Assembly (NCBI RefSeq): GCF_900105555.1
Contig: NZ_FNTZ01000001.1
Coordinates: 248,001-312,000, forward strand
Direction: 5' to 3'
Length of the DNA stretch: 64,000 nt
From: Pseudomonas coleopterorum
GTDB lineage: Bacteria; Pseudomonadota; Gammaproteobacteria; Pseudomonadales; Pseudomonadaceae
Shown here: piece after piece, positions 27,764 through 36,805 of the stretch
Layout: every line of letters begins with the position of its first letter
Numbering within the stretch: position 1 is the stretch's first letter
Notes under the pieces: generated by a model
What the model was told of the DNA's origin: nothing
Seen by the model: only the letters and a program-made list of their open reading frames with translations
Database searches by the model: none
Program-made: the position numbers and the translations under genes

Positions 27764-28333
27764 ATGTCGTTGCGCAAGTTCGCCTTGCTACCTTTGTGCC
27801 TGTCGCTGATGATCGCCGGCTGCAGCAACGCCCCCGACGCCAGCATGGCGCCACGCACCGTCGACAGCGTGGACCTGCAACGCTACCAGGGCACCTGGTA
27901 CGAAGTGGCCAGATTGCCCATGTTCTTCCAACGCAACTGCGCCCAGTCCGAAGCCCACTACACCTTGCAAACCGATGGCAATATCGGCGTGCTCAACCGT
28001 TGCCGTACCGAAAGTGGTGAATGGAGCGAAGCCAAGGGCACGGCGTCGCCACAGGTCCCGGGCAAGACCGACAAGCTGTGGGTAGTGTTCGATAACTGGT
28101 TCTCCCGGATGGCGCCAAGCCTGGCCAAAGGCGACTACTGGGTTTTGGACGTGGACGACAGCTACCAGCATGCGCTGGTCGGCAGTCCAAGCCGCAAGTA
28201 CCTGTGGCTGCTGTCACGTACTCCCCAGGTGTCCACCGCAGTGCGCGAGCGGATGTTGGCGAAGGCACGTCAGCAGGGCTATGACACCAGTCGCCTGATC
28301 TGGCGCGCGGCGGATGCCGACATCGGCAAATAA
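27764..28333 (+). CDS. blc: outer-membrane lipocalin (Blc type)
   Basis: A 189-residue lipoprotein. The lipobox is in LSLMIAGCS, with the lipidated cysteine about residue 22. The lipocalin fold is marked by the first conserved block YQGTWYEVARLPMFFQ, then YWVLDVDDSYQHALVG and KYLWLLSRTPQ. Blc-type lipocalins bind fatty acids or lysophospholipids and help maintain the envelope. ATG 27764 has AAGGAG 7 bases upstream; the longer reading would bury the signal peptide. Confidence 0.92.
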   Translation: MSLRKFALLPLCLSLMIAGCSNAPDASMAPRTVDSVDLQRYQGTWYEVARLPMFFQRNCAQSEAHYTLQTDGNIGVLNRCRTESGEWSEAKGTASPQVPGKTDKLWVVFDNWFSRMAPSLAKGDYWVLDVDDSYQHALVGSPSRKYLWLLSRTPQVSTAVRERMLAKARQQGYDTSRLIWRAADADIGK

Positions 28334-28358
28334 GGCCTGTCGCGACTTGCGCCCGGCA

Positions 28359-28398
28359 CGAGTGGCGTTACAGCCCAGGCGCGAGTCGCGTTACAATG
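28359..28398 (+). promoter_or_regulatory. direct repeat and -10 element upstream of hutC
   Basis: CGAGTGGCGTTACA (28359-28372) and CGAGTCGCGTTACA (28382-28395) match at 13 of 14 bases, 23 bases apart, about two helical turns. The second copy overlaps TACAAT (28393-28398), a good -10. This may be a regulator site over the promoter; it does not look like the known HutC operator. Confidence 0.35.
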
Positions 28399-28436
28399 TC
28401 GCTCGCTGTGCCCTACGAATCAATCAAGGAATTCCC

Positions 28437-29186
28437 GTGCCGACTCCGCCTGTTGTCCCTGCGCTGGCTGCCCAGATGGGCGAAAGTCCGGCGCCCTTGT
28501 ATGCCCGCGTCAAACAGATGATCGCGGTGCAGATCCTCAACGGCACCTGGCCACCGCACTACCGGGTGCCGTCGGAAAGCGAGCTGGTCAATCAGCTGGG
28601 CTTCAGCCGCATGACCATCAACCGTGCCCTGCGCGAGCTGACGGCCGAAGGCCTGCTGGTGCGCATGCAGGGCGTGGGTACGTTCGTGGCCGAGCCGAAG
28701 AGCCAGTCGGCGTTGTTCGAGGTGCACAACGTCGCCGACGAGATCGCCGCTCGCGGCCATCGTCACAGCAGCCGCCTGGTGCTGCTGGAGGAGGAGGCGG
28801 CCGGTGCCGAACGCGCCCTGACCCTGAACATGCGCGAAGGCCAGCGGGTGTTTCATTCGATCATCGTGCACTACGAAAACGACATCCCGGTGCAGATCGA
28901 GGACCGTTACGTCAACGCACAGATCGCCCCGCAGTACCTGCAGCAGGATTTCGTCGAAGAAACCCCCTATGCCTACCTGACTCGTGTGGCACCTTTGACT
29001 GCCGGCGAGCACGTGGTCGAAGCCATGCTGGCCAACCCCAGCGAGTGCGAGCTGCTGCAGATCGAGCGTGGCGAACCATGCCTGCTGATCCTGCGGCGTA
29101 CCTGGTCGGGCAAGACACCCGTCACCGCCGCGCGCCTGATCCACCCCGGATCGCGCCATCGCCTGGAAGGCCGCTTCACCAAATAG
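28437..29186 (+). CDS. hutC: histidine utilization repressor HutC (GntR family)
   Basis: A 249-residue GntR/UTRA regulator. The winged helix is at about 20-90 (VPSESELVNQLGFSRMTINRALRELTAEGLL), followed by a UTRA effector domain with the HutC-typical VFHSIIVHYENDIPVQIEDRYVN. HutC normally represses hut genes and is released by urocanate. The GTG start has AAGGA 6 bases upstream. No histidine-degradation gene lies nearby; the next genes encode an ABC transporter of the kind found in some hut clusters, so it may control histidine uptake here. No canonical TGTATATACA operator is visible. Confidence 0.85.
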   Translation: MPTPPVVPALAAQMGESPAPLYARVKQMIAVQILNGTWPPHYRVPSESELVNQLGFSRMTINRALRELTAEGLLVRMQGVGTFVAEPKSQSALFEVHNVADEIAARGHRHSSRLVLLEEEAAGAERALTLNMREGQRVFHSIIVHYENDIPVQIEDRYVNAQIAPQYLQQDFVEETPYAYLTRVAPLTAGEHVVEAMLANPSECELLQIERGEPCLLILRRTWSGKTPVTAARLIHPGSRHRLEGRFTK

Positions 29187-29299
29187 GCCTCCCCACAGCA
29201 CAAATATGCCAATCTGCCGTTCGTCGCGCAGAACAATGGCTCATCGTGCGGTCACACCCATAGATCGCCGTGACCATGGCCTATGTGGAGCAGGACCCG

Positions 29300-30268
29300 A
29301 TGAAACTGAACAAGACCCTCCTGGCAACGACCCTGTCCCTGGGCTTGCTGGCCGGTGCCACCAGCAGCCAAGCCGCTGGCTGGTGCGAATCGGGCAAGCC
29401 GGTGAAATTCGCCGGCCTGAACTGGGAGAGCGGCATGCTGCTCACCGACCTGCTGCAATTCGTTCTCGAACACGGCTATGACTGCAAGACCGACAGCCTG
29501 CCCGGCAACTCGATCACCATGGAGAGCGCCCTGGGCAGCAACGATATCCAGGTGTTCGCCGAGGAATGGGTCGGCCGCAGCGAAGTCTGGAACAAAGCCG
29601 AGCAGGCGGGCAAGGTGGTCGGGGTCGGCGCACCGATCACCGGCGCCGTGGAAGGCTGGTACGTGCCGCGCTACGTGATCGAAGGCGACGCCAAGCGCGG
29701 CCTCGACGCCAAGGCCCCCGACCTTGCCGCCATCGCCGACCTGGGCAAATACGCCAAGGTGTTCAGGGACCAGGAAGAGCCGAGCAAGGGCCGTTTCTAC
29801 AACTGCCCGGCCGGTTGGACCTGCGAGCTGGAAAACAGCGAAATGCTCAAGAGCTACGGTCTGCAGGACAGCTACACCAATTTCCGCCCCGGCACCGGGC
29901 CAGCCCTGGATGCGGCTGTGCTGTCGAGCTACAAGCGTGGCGAACCGATCCTGTTCTACTACTGGTCACCGACCCCGCTGCTGGGTCAGGTCGATGTGGT
30001 CAAGCTGGCGGAAAAGCCCGGTGTGGACAAGACCATCAGCATCAAGGTCGGCTTGTCGAAAGCCTTCCACGAAGGTGCGCCGGAATTGCTTCCCGTGTTC
30101 GAGAAGGTCAACCTGCCCATCGACCTGCTCAACCAGAACCTGGCGCGCATGAGCCGCGAGCGTATCGAGTCGCCCAAGCTGGCGCGCTTGTTCCTCAAGG
30201 AGCACCCGGAAGTCTGGAAGCCATGGGTCAGTGAAGCGGCAGCCAGCAAGATCGAAGCGGCGCTTTGA
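29300..30268 (+). CDS. OpuAC-family periplasmic binding protein of an ABC transporter
   Basis: A 322-residue exported binding protein (signal peptide LLATTLSLGLLAGATSSQA). The mature part has the glycine-betaine/proline-type fold: FAGLNWESGMLLTDLLQFVLE, VFAEEWVGRSEVWN, AVEGWYVPRYV and FYYWSPTPLLG, in which aromatic residues form the ligand cage. Two cysteine pairs (near the N-terminus and NCPAGWTCE) could form disulfides. GGAG about 10 bases upstream supports ATG 29300. The next two genes supply permease and ATPase. Substrate is either a quaternary amine or, given hutC, histidine. Confidence 0.88.
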   Translation: MKLNKTLLATTLSLGLLAGATSSQAAGWCESGKPVKFAGLNWESGMLLTDLLQFVLEHGYDCKTDSLPGNSITMESALGSNDIQVFAEEWVGRSEVWNKAEQAGKVVGVGAPITGAVEGWYVPRYVIEGDAKRGLDAKAPDLAAIADLGKYAKVFRDQEEPSKGRFYNCPAGWTCELENSEMLKSYGLQDSYTNFRPGTGPALDAAVLSSYKRGEPILFYYWSPTPLLGQVDVVKLAEKPGVDKTISIKVGLSKAFHEGAPELLPVFEKVNLPIDLLNQNLARMSRERIESPKLARLFLKEHPEVWKPWVSEAAASKIEAAL

Positions 30269-30313
30269 CCTTGCCTGCTGTTTTGACGAAGCCCCTTGCA
30301 CCGAGAGCGCTCA

Positions 30314-31165
30314 ATGTTTCCTGAGAGTTTCACCTTCTCCATCGCCGACTGGGTCAACGACGGCGTCGATGCGCTGGTCACCCGCTACGGCGATGTGTTC
30401 CGGCAGATTTCCGACACGCTGCTGTGGGCCATCGTCAATCTGGAAAGCCTGCTGCGCATGACGCCTTGGTGGCTGATGCTGGCCATCGTCGGCGGCATCG
30501 CCTGGCATGCCTCGCGCAAATGGCTGACCACCGTGGTCATCGTTGGCCTGCTGTTTCTGGTGGGAGCCGTGGGCTTGTGGGACAAGCTCATGCAGACCCT
30601 GGCCTTGATGCTCGTCGCCACGGTGATTTCCGTAGTAATCGCAATACCCCTGGGCATTCTTGCCGCGCGCAGCGACCGGCTGCGTGCGGTGTTGATGCCG
30701 CTGCTCGACATCATGCAGACCATGCCCAGCTTCGTGTACCTGATCCCGGTGCTGATGCTGTTCGGCCTGGGCAAGGTGCCTGCCATCTTCGCCACCGTCA
30801 TCTACGCGGCACCGCCGCTGATTCGCCTGACCGACCTGGGTATTCGCCAGGTGGACCGTGAGGTCATGGAAGCGATCAACGCCTTCGGCGCCAACCGCTG
30901 GCAGCAGCTGTTCGGCGTGCAACTGCCGCTGGCACTGCCCAGCATCATGGCCGGTATCAATCAGACCACGATGATGGCGCTGTCCATGGTGGTGATCGCC
31001 TCGATGATCGGCGCGCGCGGCCTGGGCGAAGACGTGCTGGTCGGCATTCAGACACTGAACGTGGGCAAGGGCCTGGAGGCAGGGCTGGCGATCGTCATTC
31101 TGGCGGTCGTGATCGACCGCATCACTCAGGCCTATGGTCGTCCCCGTCACGAGGTAGGCCGATGA
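30314..31165 (+). CDS. ABC transporter permease (OpuAB/ProW type)
   Basis: A 283-residue inner-membrane permease with about six or seven helices, including [31 protein letters not shown] and the BPD family block [31 protein letters not shown], which contains the EAA loop that contacts the ATPase. ATG 30314 is chosen over an upstream TTG. It overlaps the ATPase gene in ATGA, so the two are translationally coupled. Confidence 0.92.
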   Translation: MFPESFTFSIADWVNDGVDALVTRYGDVFRQISDTLLWAIVNLESLLRMTPWWLMLAIVGGIAWHASRKWLTTVVIVGLLFLVGAVGLWDKLMQTLALMLVATVISVVIAIPLGILAARSDRLRAVLMPLLDIMQTMPSFVYLIPVLMLFGLGKVPAIFATVIYAAPPLIRLTDLGIRQVDREVMEAINAFGANRWQQLFGVQLPLALPSIMAGINQTTMMALSMVVIASMIGARGLGEDVLVGIQTLNVGKGLEAGLAIVILAVVIDRITQAYGRPRHEVGR

Positions 31166-31983
31166 ACCCACCCAAGATCCAAGTGCGCAACGTCTACAAG
31201 GTATTCGGCAAGCGCGAGAAAGAGGCGCTGGCGCTGAGCCAGCAAGGGCAAAGCAAGGAGCAGGTGCTGGCCGCAACCGGTTGCGTGGTCGGCGTCGATG
31301 ACCTGTCGTTGTCGATCGCAGCGGGCGAGGTGTTCGTGATCATGGGCCTGTCCGGTTCGGGCAAGTCGACATTGGTGCGGCATTTCAACCGACTGGTTGA
31401 CCCTTCCAGTGGCCAGATTCTGGTGGATGGCGAAGATATCCTGCGCTATGGCATGCCAGCGCTGCGCGAATTTCGCCGTCGCAAGATCAGCATGGTGTTC
31501 CAGAGCTTCGGCCTGTTGCCGCACAAGAGCGTGCTCGACAACGTCGCCTATGGGCTCAAGGTTCGCGGCGAGAGCAAGGCGCTGTGTCAGGAGCGGGCGC
31601 AGCAGTGGGTCGAGGCGGTCGGTCTCAACGGCTACGAGCGTGCCTATCCCCAGCAGCTGTCCGGCGGCATGCGCCAGCGCGTGGGCCTGGCACGGGCACT
31701 GGCGGCGGACACCGACATCATCCTCATGGACGAAGCGTTCAGCGCTCTGGACCCGTTGATCCGCGCAGAAATGCAGGATCAGTTGCTGGAATTGCAGACC
31801 CGCCTGCACAAGACCATCGTGTTCATCACCCACGACCTGGACGAGGCGATTCGCCTGGGCAACCGGATCGCCATCCTCAAGGATGGCCGCTTGATCCAGG
31901 CTGGGACCGCCAGGGAAATTCTGCACAACCCGGCTGATGATTACGTCGACCGGTTCGTGCAGCGTCGCAGCGTTGCGGTTTGA
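31162..31983 (+). CDS. ABC transporter ATP-binding protein (OpuAA/ProV/HutV type)
   Basis: A 273-residue ATPase: Walker [11 protein letters not shown]-loop [13 protein letters not shown], signature [15 protein letters not shown], Walker [14 protein letters not shown] and switch His in TIVFITHDL. The extended N-terminus before the core ([18 protein letters not shown]) is typical of quaternary-amine and histidine importers. No C-terminal CBS domains are present, unlike osmotically gated ProV/OpuA, which favours nutrient uptake over osmoprotection. It closes the transporter unit; a long inverted repeat follows 58 bases later. Confidence 0.93.
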   Translation: MNPPKIQVRNVYKVFGKREKEALALSQQGQSKEQVLAATGCVVGVDDLSLSIAAGEVFVIMGLSGSGKSTLVRHFNRLVDPSSGQILVDGEDILRYGMPALREFRRRKISMVFQSFGLLPHKSVLDNVAYGLKVRGESKALCQERAQQWVEAVGLNGYERAYPQQLSGGMRQRVGLARALAADTDIILMDEAFSALDPLIRAEMQDQLLELQTRLHKTIVFITHDLDEAIRLGNRIAILKDGRLIQAGTAREILHNPADDYVDRFVQRRSVAV

Positions 31984-32040
31984 GGCAACCGGTGGTGGGG
32001 TCTGGAACGCGTCTGCCGACATCGCTGCCAGACATTTCTG

Positions 32041-32080
32041 TCGGAAGTTTCTGAAAAGTGCCTCTTTCAGAAACTTCCGA
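32041..32080. repeat. perfect 16-bp inverted repeat before the PheS-like gene
   Basis: Arms TCGGAAGTTTCTGAAA (32041-32056) and TTTCAGAAACTTCCGA (32065-32080) are exact complements with an 8-base loop AGTGCCTC. No T run follows on either strand, only TTGTTG on the plus strand. It is either an unusual terminator of the transporter unit or a regulatory hairpin or operator for the next gene. Confidence 0.85.
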
Positions 32081-32108
32081 TTGTTGTCCCGCAGTACCCT
32101 GCCTAGCG

Positions 32109-32143
32109 TGCAGGCATCCGTTCAGGAACAAGGAATGCCTGCA
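32109..32143 (+). promoter_or_regulatory. inverted repeat enclosing the ribosome-binding site of the PheS-like gene
   Basis: TGCAGGCAT (32109-32117) is the exact complement of ATGCCTGCA (32135-32143). The 17-base loop holds AGGAACAAGGA, the ribosome-binding site, and the right arm ends on the first base of the ATG. In RNA this could hide or expose the start site. Confidence 0.55.
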
Positions 32144-33288
32144 TGCCCGTCACCAAGCACTACCTCAGCCATGAAGCCATCCACAAGGCGTTGCGCATTG
32201 CCGACTTGACCGATGCCTGCGAACCGCCCCACGCGGTACGCCTGCTGGTCAGGGATCTGCTCGCGGGTCTGGTGCGCCAAGGCTGGCCCCTGGCCGAAGT
32301 GCACAAGGGACCGCGGATCATCTCCGCAGTGGAAAACTTTCAGCTGTGCGGTGACGATCCCCAAGTGATGGATGAAGTCAGCACTCACAGCTGTTGGGTC
32401 GATGATGAATTGCTGCTGCGGACCCAGACCAGCAGCGCGGTCATCACCGGCCTGCAGGCGGCGGCGGGGCGTCGCGCGCCGGGCGAAACCATCATGCTCG
32501 CCGCGCCCGGCATCACCTTCCGTCGCGACATCCGCGATCGCTGGCACTGCGCCGAACCGCACCAGATGGACATCTGGGTAGTGGGCGACGCCGCGCTGGG
32601 CAATCGTCAGGAGCTGCTGCGGCTGGTAGGCGACGTGCTGGACATCGCCGTGCCGGGACGCATGTGGGCGCACAGCTCGGGCGTCTGTGGTTTTACCCGC
32701 GATGGCCTCAATGTCAGCCTGGTCACCCGCCAGGCGCCGGTGGACATTCTGGCTTGCGGTTGCATCTGCCCGGCGTTCCTGCAACGCCTGGACGTCGATC
32801 CCCAGGCCCATGGCGGTCTGGTGCTGCGCCTGGGGCTGGATCGCCTGGCGATGCTGCGCAAGGGCGTTCCGGACATTCGTCTGCTGCGTGACGGCCATCC
32901 TCAGGTCCAGGCGCAGATGGGCGACCTCAAGGCCTGGCAACCGCTGTATCGCCAGCCTGCCATCAGCCGTGACCTGTCGCTGGCGGTGGAACCGGGATTG
33001 GGTATCGAGGACATCACGGAGCATGTCCTGCAGGTGGCCGGCTATCGCGCCGGCTGGATCGAAGAGCTGCACATACGGGGCTGCTGGTCGTTCGAGGAAT
33101 TGCCTTCCCCGACCATCAAGCGTCTGGGTATCGTGCGTGGACAGCACAACCTGGTGCTGCAGGTGGTGCTGCGCGACCATGCCCAGTCCTTGACCGCGCA
33201 ACAGGCCGATGACCTGTACCGGGACATCCGCGCTGCCCTTCACCAAGGCGTGCCCGGTGGCGCCTATCTGGTGGGGGAGCGCTTGTGA
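32143..33288 (+). CDS. single-chain PheS-like ligase with C-terminal FDX-ACB domain (unknown substrate)
   Basis: A 381-residue class II synthetase-like protein. LLRTQTSS (90-97) resembles the HTS block of PheS; HCAEPHQMDIW (135-145) matches the motif 2 region (HxxEFHQxEG in PheS); GLDRLAMLRKG (231-241) is motif 3. From residue 271 (QPAISRDLSL) to the end it is an FDX-ACB domain, normally the C-terminus of bacterial PheT. The N-terminal tRNA-binding coiled coil of PheS is missing. This order resembles one-chain mitochondrial PheRS, but as a bacterial paralogue it probably charges something other than tRNA-Phe. I recall similar proteins being annotated as PheS-related mystery ligase (SrmL); not verified. 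Confidence 0.8.
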   Translation: MPVTKHYLSHEAIHKALRIADLTDACEPPHAVRLLVRDLLAGLVRQGWPLAEVHKGPRIISAVENFQLCGDDPQVMDEVSTHSCWVDDELLLRTQTSSAVITGLQAAAGRRAPGETIMLAAPGITFRRDIRDRWHCAEPHQMDIWVVGDAALGNRQELLRLVGDVLDIAVPGRMWAHSSGVCGFTRDGLNVSLVTRQAPVDILACGCICPAFLQRLDVDPQAHGGLVLRLGLDRLAMLRKGVPDIRLLRDGHPQVQAQMGDLKAWQPLYRQPAISRDLSLAVEPGLGIEDITEHVLQVAGYRAGWIEELHIRGCWSFEELPSPTIKRLGIVRGQHNLVLQVVLRDHAQSLTAQQADDLYRDIRAALHQGVPGGAYLVGERL

Positions 33289-33378
33289 AACCCTGCAATG
33301 GATAGGGAGAATGCGCCGAGTGGTCATTCGGGTTTATGATGGCCGACGGCAGAGACCCAACTTCCAACGGAGCGCACG

Positions 33379-34350
33379 ATGCAAACCTTGTACCCGCAGA
33401 TCAAACCCTACGCCAGGCATGATCTGGCCGTGGAAGAGCCGCACGTGCTGTATGTCGACGAGAGCGGTTCGCCGCAGGGCTTGCCGGTGCTCTTCATCCA
33501 CGGCGGCCCGGGTTCGGGGTGCGACGCGCAGAGCCGTTGCTACTTCGATCCCAACGTCTATCGCATCGTCACCTTCGACCAGCGCGGCTGCGGCCGTTCC
33601 ACCCCCCATGCCAGCATCGAGAACAACACCACCTGGCGGCTGGTGGCAGACATGGAGCGCATTCGCGAACACCTGGGCATCGACAAGTGGGTCCTGTTCG
33701 GCGGCTCCTGGGGCTCGACCCTGGCGCTGGCCTATGCCCAGACGCACCCCGAGCGCGTGCATGGCCTGATCCTGCGCGGAATCTTCCTGTGCCGCCCGCA
33801 GGAAATCGAATGGTTCTACCAGTGCGGCGCCAGCCGCCTGTTCCCCGACTACTGGCAGGACTACGTCGCGCCGATTCCACCGGAAGAGCGCGGCAACCTG
33901 TTGCAGGCCTTCCACAAGCGCCTCACCGGCAACGACCAGATCGCCCAGATGCACGCTGCCAAGGCGTGGTCCACCTGGGAAGGCCGTACCGCGACCCTGC
34001 GACCCAACCCGTTGGTGGTCGACCGCTTCTCCGAGCCGCAACGTGCACTGTCGATTGCCCGCATCGAGACCCACTATTTCGTCAACAACGCTTTCCTGGA
34101 GCCGGATCAATTGATCCGCGACATGCCGCGTATCGCCCATTTGCCGGCGGTGATCGTGCATGGCCGCTATGACGTGATCTGTCCGCTGGACAACGCCTGG
34201 GCGCTGCATCAAGCCTGGCCCAACAGCGAACTGCAGGTGATTCGCGACGCCGGCCACGCCGCCTCCGAGCCGGGCATCACCGATGCGCTGGTGCGTGCCG
34301 CCGAACAGATGGCGCGCCGTTTGCTGGATTTGCCTCTGGAAGAGGCATGA
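33379..34350 (+). CDS. pip: proline iminopeptidase
   Basis: A 323-residue alpha/beta-hydrolase (S33 family) that removes N-terminal proline from peptides in the cytoplasm. Oxyanion-hole HGGPGSG (41-47), nucleophile Ser110 in GGSWGS, acid Asp265 in GRYDVICP and His293 in AGHAASEP form the catalytic set. GGAGCG lies just before the ATG. It overlaps dtd in ATGA, a linkage conserved in pseudomonads, so the two are probably cotranslated. Confidence 0.95.
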   Translation: MQTLYPQIKPYARHDLAVEEPHVLYVDESGSPQGLPVLFIHGGPGSGCDAQSRCYFDPNVYRIVTFDQRGCGRSTPHASIENNTTWRLVADMERIREHLGIDKWVLFGGSWGSTLALAYAQTHPERVHGLILRGIFLCRPQEIEWFYQCGASRLFPDYWQDYVAPIPPEERGNLLQAFHKRLTGNDQIAQMHAAKAWSTWEGRTATLRPNPLVVDRFSEPQRALSIARIETHYFVNNAFLEPDQLIRDMPRIAHLPAVIVHGRYDVICPLDNAWALHQAWPNSELQVIRDAGHAASEPGITDALVRAAEQMARRLLDLPLEEA

Positions 34351-34784
34351 AGGGGCTGCTGCAGCGGGTCAGCCAGGCCCGTGTCGAGGTCGCCGGGCAG
34401 ACCATAGGCGCCATCGATCAGGGCTTGCTGGTACTGGTGGCCGTCGAACCGGACGACACGGCCGCCAGTGCCGACAAGCTGCTGCACAAACTGCTCAACT
34501 ATCGGGTGTTCAGCGATGAGCAGGGCAAGATGAATCTGTCGCTCAAGGACATCGGCGGCGGGTTGCTGCTGGTGTCGCAATTCACCCTGGCGGCGGACAC
34601 CCGCAGCGGTCTGCGCGCAGGCTTCTCCACCGCAGCGCCGCCGGCCTTGGCGCAGGCGCTTTTCGACCACCTGGTCGAGGCTGCAAAAAAAGCGCACGGG
34701 CAGGTTCAGGTGGGGCAATTCGGTGCCGATATGCAGGTAAGCTTGACCAACGATGGGCCTGTAACCTTCTTGTTACAAATTTAG
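34347..34784 (+). CDS. dtd: D-aminoacyl-tRNA deacylase
   Basis: A 145-residue cytoplasmic proofreading enzyme that hydrolyses D-amino acids from tRNA. The two active-site motifs are present: SQFTLAADT near residue 78 and the cis Gly-Pro motif NDGPVTFLL at the C-terminus. Full family length. Its start overlaps the pip stop. A 263-base gap to opgG follows; apart from a short AT-rich tract near 34825 (GCATAAATAC) it shows no clear feature. Confidence 0.96.
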   Translation: MKGLLQRVSQARVEVAGQTIGAIDQGLLVLVAVEPDDTAASADKLLHKLLNYRVFSDEQGKMNLSLKDIGGGLLLVSQFTLAADTRSGLRAGFSTAAPPALAQALFDHLVEAAKKAHGQVQVGQFGADMQVSLTNDGPVTFLLQI

Positions 34785-35047
34785 TGGCCTATTGATGGCG
34801 AGTTTGCGGTCGTCGACCTCTCTTCGTAGCATAAATACTTGGGCTACCCTGATGCGTTGTGACGCGACGTACTAGATAATCGCGCGCCAGGGGGGCCACG
34901 TTTTGCTACCCGGTATTTCCAGTTTGAAGCGCGTCTGGCTCCGCTTGGGGAATCATTAAGCCCTTTTGGAGTCGGAACAGTGCTCGCCAACCCGGCGCAA
35001 GATTGCTGGCCGTTGGTTTTTCGATATGTTTTCGGCGAGGGTTGCTC

Positions 35048-36805
35048 GTGATTGTTAGTCCTTTAAATGCTTCAAGAACACCCCGCACTCGGTTGCGCAA
35101 AGCGATGCTGGCCGGGTCTGCACTGTTCTGCCTGTTCAGCGCCAGCCAACTCTGGGCCTTCAGCCTGGACGATGTTGCCGGACGCGCCAAGGAGCTTGCC
35201 GGTCAGAAATTCGAAACCCCGCGCAGCAACTTGCCCAAAGAGTTTCGCGACATGAAGTTCGCGGACTACCAGAAAATCCGTTTCCGCAACGAGAACGCAG
35301 AATGGGCCGATGCCAAGACCCCGTTCAAGCTGTCGTTCTATCACCAGGGCATGCATTTCGACACGCCGGTGAAGATCAACGAAGTCACCGCCACTGCTGT
35401 CAATGAAATCAAGTACGACCCTGCGCGTTTCGATTTCGGCGACCTGCAGTTTGATCCCAAGTCCACCGAGCAGCTGGGCTACGCCGGTTTCCGTGTGCTG
35501 TTCCCGATCAACAAGGCGGACAAGCAGGACGAGATCATGACCATGCTGGGCGCGAGCTACTTCCGCGTCATCGGCAAGGGTCAGGTCTATGGCCTCTCTG
35601 CCCGCGGCCTGGCCCTGGATACGGCACTGCCGTCGGGTGAAGAGTTCCCGCGATTCCGCGAATTCTGGGTAGAACGTCCGAACGAAGGCGACAAGCAGCT
35701 GGTGATCTTTGCCCTGCTCGATTCGCCACGTTCCACCGGCGCCTACAAGTTGACCCTGCGTCCGGGCAAGGACACCACCGTCGACGTCGAGTCGCGGGTG
35801 TTCCTGCGTGACCGCGTCAGCCGCCTGGGTATCGCGCCGCTGACCAGCATGTTCCTGTTCGGTTCGAACCAGCCGTCCCGTGTGCAGAATTATCGCCACG
35901 AGCTGCATGACTCCACCGGCCTGTCCATCCATGCCGGCAACGGTGAGTGGCTGTGGCGCCCGCTGAACAATCCCAAGCACCTGGCCGTGAGCAGCTTTAC
36001 CGTCGAGAACCCCAAGGGCTTCGGCCTGCTGCAGCGTGGCCGCGAGTTCTCCCGCTACGAAGATCTCGACGACCGCTACGACAAGCGCCCAAGCGCCTGG
36101 ATCGAGCCGAAGGGTGATTGGGGCAAGGGCACCGTCGACCTGGTGGAAATCCCTACCGCGGACGAAACCAACGACAACATCGTGGCGTTCTGGAACCCGG
36201 AGAAGATCCCGGAGCCGGGCGTGGCGCTGGAGCATAACTACCGCCTGCACTGGACCATGGACGAAGACGAGTTCCATTCGCCCGACATTGCCTGGGTCGA
36301 CCAGACTCTGCGCTCGACTGGCGACGTGAAGCAGTCCAACCTGATTCGTCAGGCCGATGGCAGCATCGCCTTCCTGATCGACTATCAAGGTCCGGTGCTG
36401 GCCGCTCTGCCTGAAGACGCCGCCGTTCGCAGCCAGGTCAGCGTCGATGACAACGCCGAGCTGGTCGAGAACAACGTCCGTTACAATCCGGAAACCAAAG
36501 GCTGGCGCCTGACCCTGCGGGTCAAGGTCAAGGATCCGAACAAGGCCGTGGAAATGCGTGCGGCGCTGGTCAAGGATCTGCCGGTAGAGCCCGCCAAGGC
36601 TGCCGAACCGGTCGAAGACAAGGCTGCGCACAAGCATGACAAGGTGCACGGCAAGACCGACAAGCCGGCCGAAGTGGCCCAGGCCCCTGCAGCGACCGCG
36701 CCGGAAGCCGCTGCCGAAACCGCTCCTGTCACACCTACCGAACCGGTCAAGACCGAACAGGTCCTGACTGAAACCTGGAGCTACCAGTTGCCCGCCGATG
36801 ACTAA
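35048..36805 (+). CDS. opgG: periplasmic glucan biosynthesis protein OpgG
   Basis: A 585-residue periplasmic protein needed for osmoregulated periplasmic glucan backbone formation. A signal peptide follows a basic leader ([23 protein letters not shown]), then the conserved start [14 protein letters not shown] and blocks [24 protein letters not shown] and [15 protein letters not shown]. The C-terminal ~70 residues are an unusual Lys/Ala/Pro/Glu-rich tail, common in Pseudomonas OpgG. GTG 35048 with GGCGAGGG upstream is preferred; ATG at 35105 is possible. It overlaps opgH by 8 bases. Confidence 0.94.
   Translation: MIVSPLNASRTPRTRLRKAMLAGSALFCLFSASQLWAFSLDDVAGRAKELAGQKFETPRSNLPKEFRDMKFADYQKIRFRNENAEWADAKTPFKLSFYHQGMHFDTPVKINEVTATAVNEIKYDPARFDFGDLQFDPKSTEQLGYAGFRVLFPINKADKQDEIMTMLGASYFRVIGKGQVYGLSARGLALDTALPSGEEFPRFREFWVERPNEGDKQLVIFALLDSPRSTGAYKLTLRPGKDTTVDVESRVFLRDRVSRLGIAPLTSMFLFGSNQPSRVQNYRHELHDSTGLSIHAGNGEWLWRPLNNPKHLAVSSFTVENPKGFGLLQRGREFSRYEDLDDRYDKRPSAWIEPKGDWGKGTVDLVEIPTADETNDNIVAFWNPEKIPEPGVALEHNYRLHWTMDEDEFHSPDIAWVDQTLRSTGDVKQSNLIRQADGSIAFLIDYQGPVLAALPEDAAVRSQVSVDDNAELVENNVRYNPETKGWRLTLRVKVKDPNKAVEMRAALVKDLPVEPAKAAEPVEDKAAHKHDKVHGKTDKPAEVAQAPAATAPEAAAETAPVTPTEPVKTEQVLTETWSYQLPADD

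Noticed and set aside
29187-29299. HutC operator before the OpuAC gene
   Set aside because: No TGTATATACA-like palindrome is present in this gap or upstream of hutC.
32041-32143. T-box riboswitch before the PheS-like gene
   Set aside because: T-boxes are essentially confined to Gram-positive bacteria, and no T-box sequence or specifier loop is seen; the two inverted repeats are described separately.
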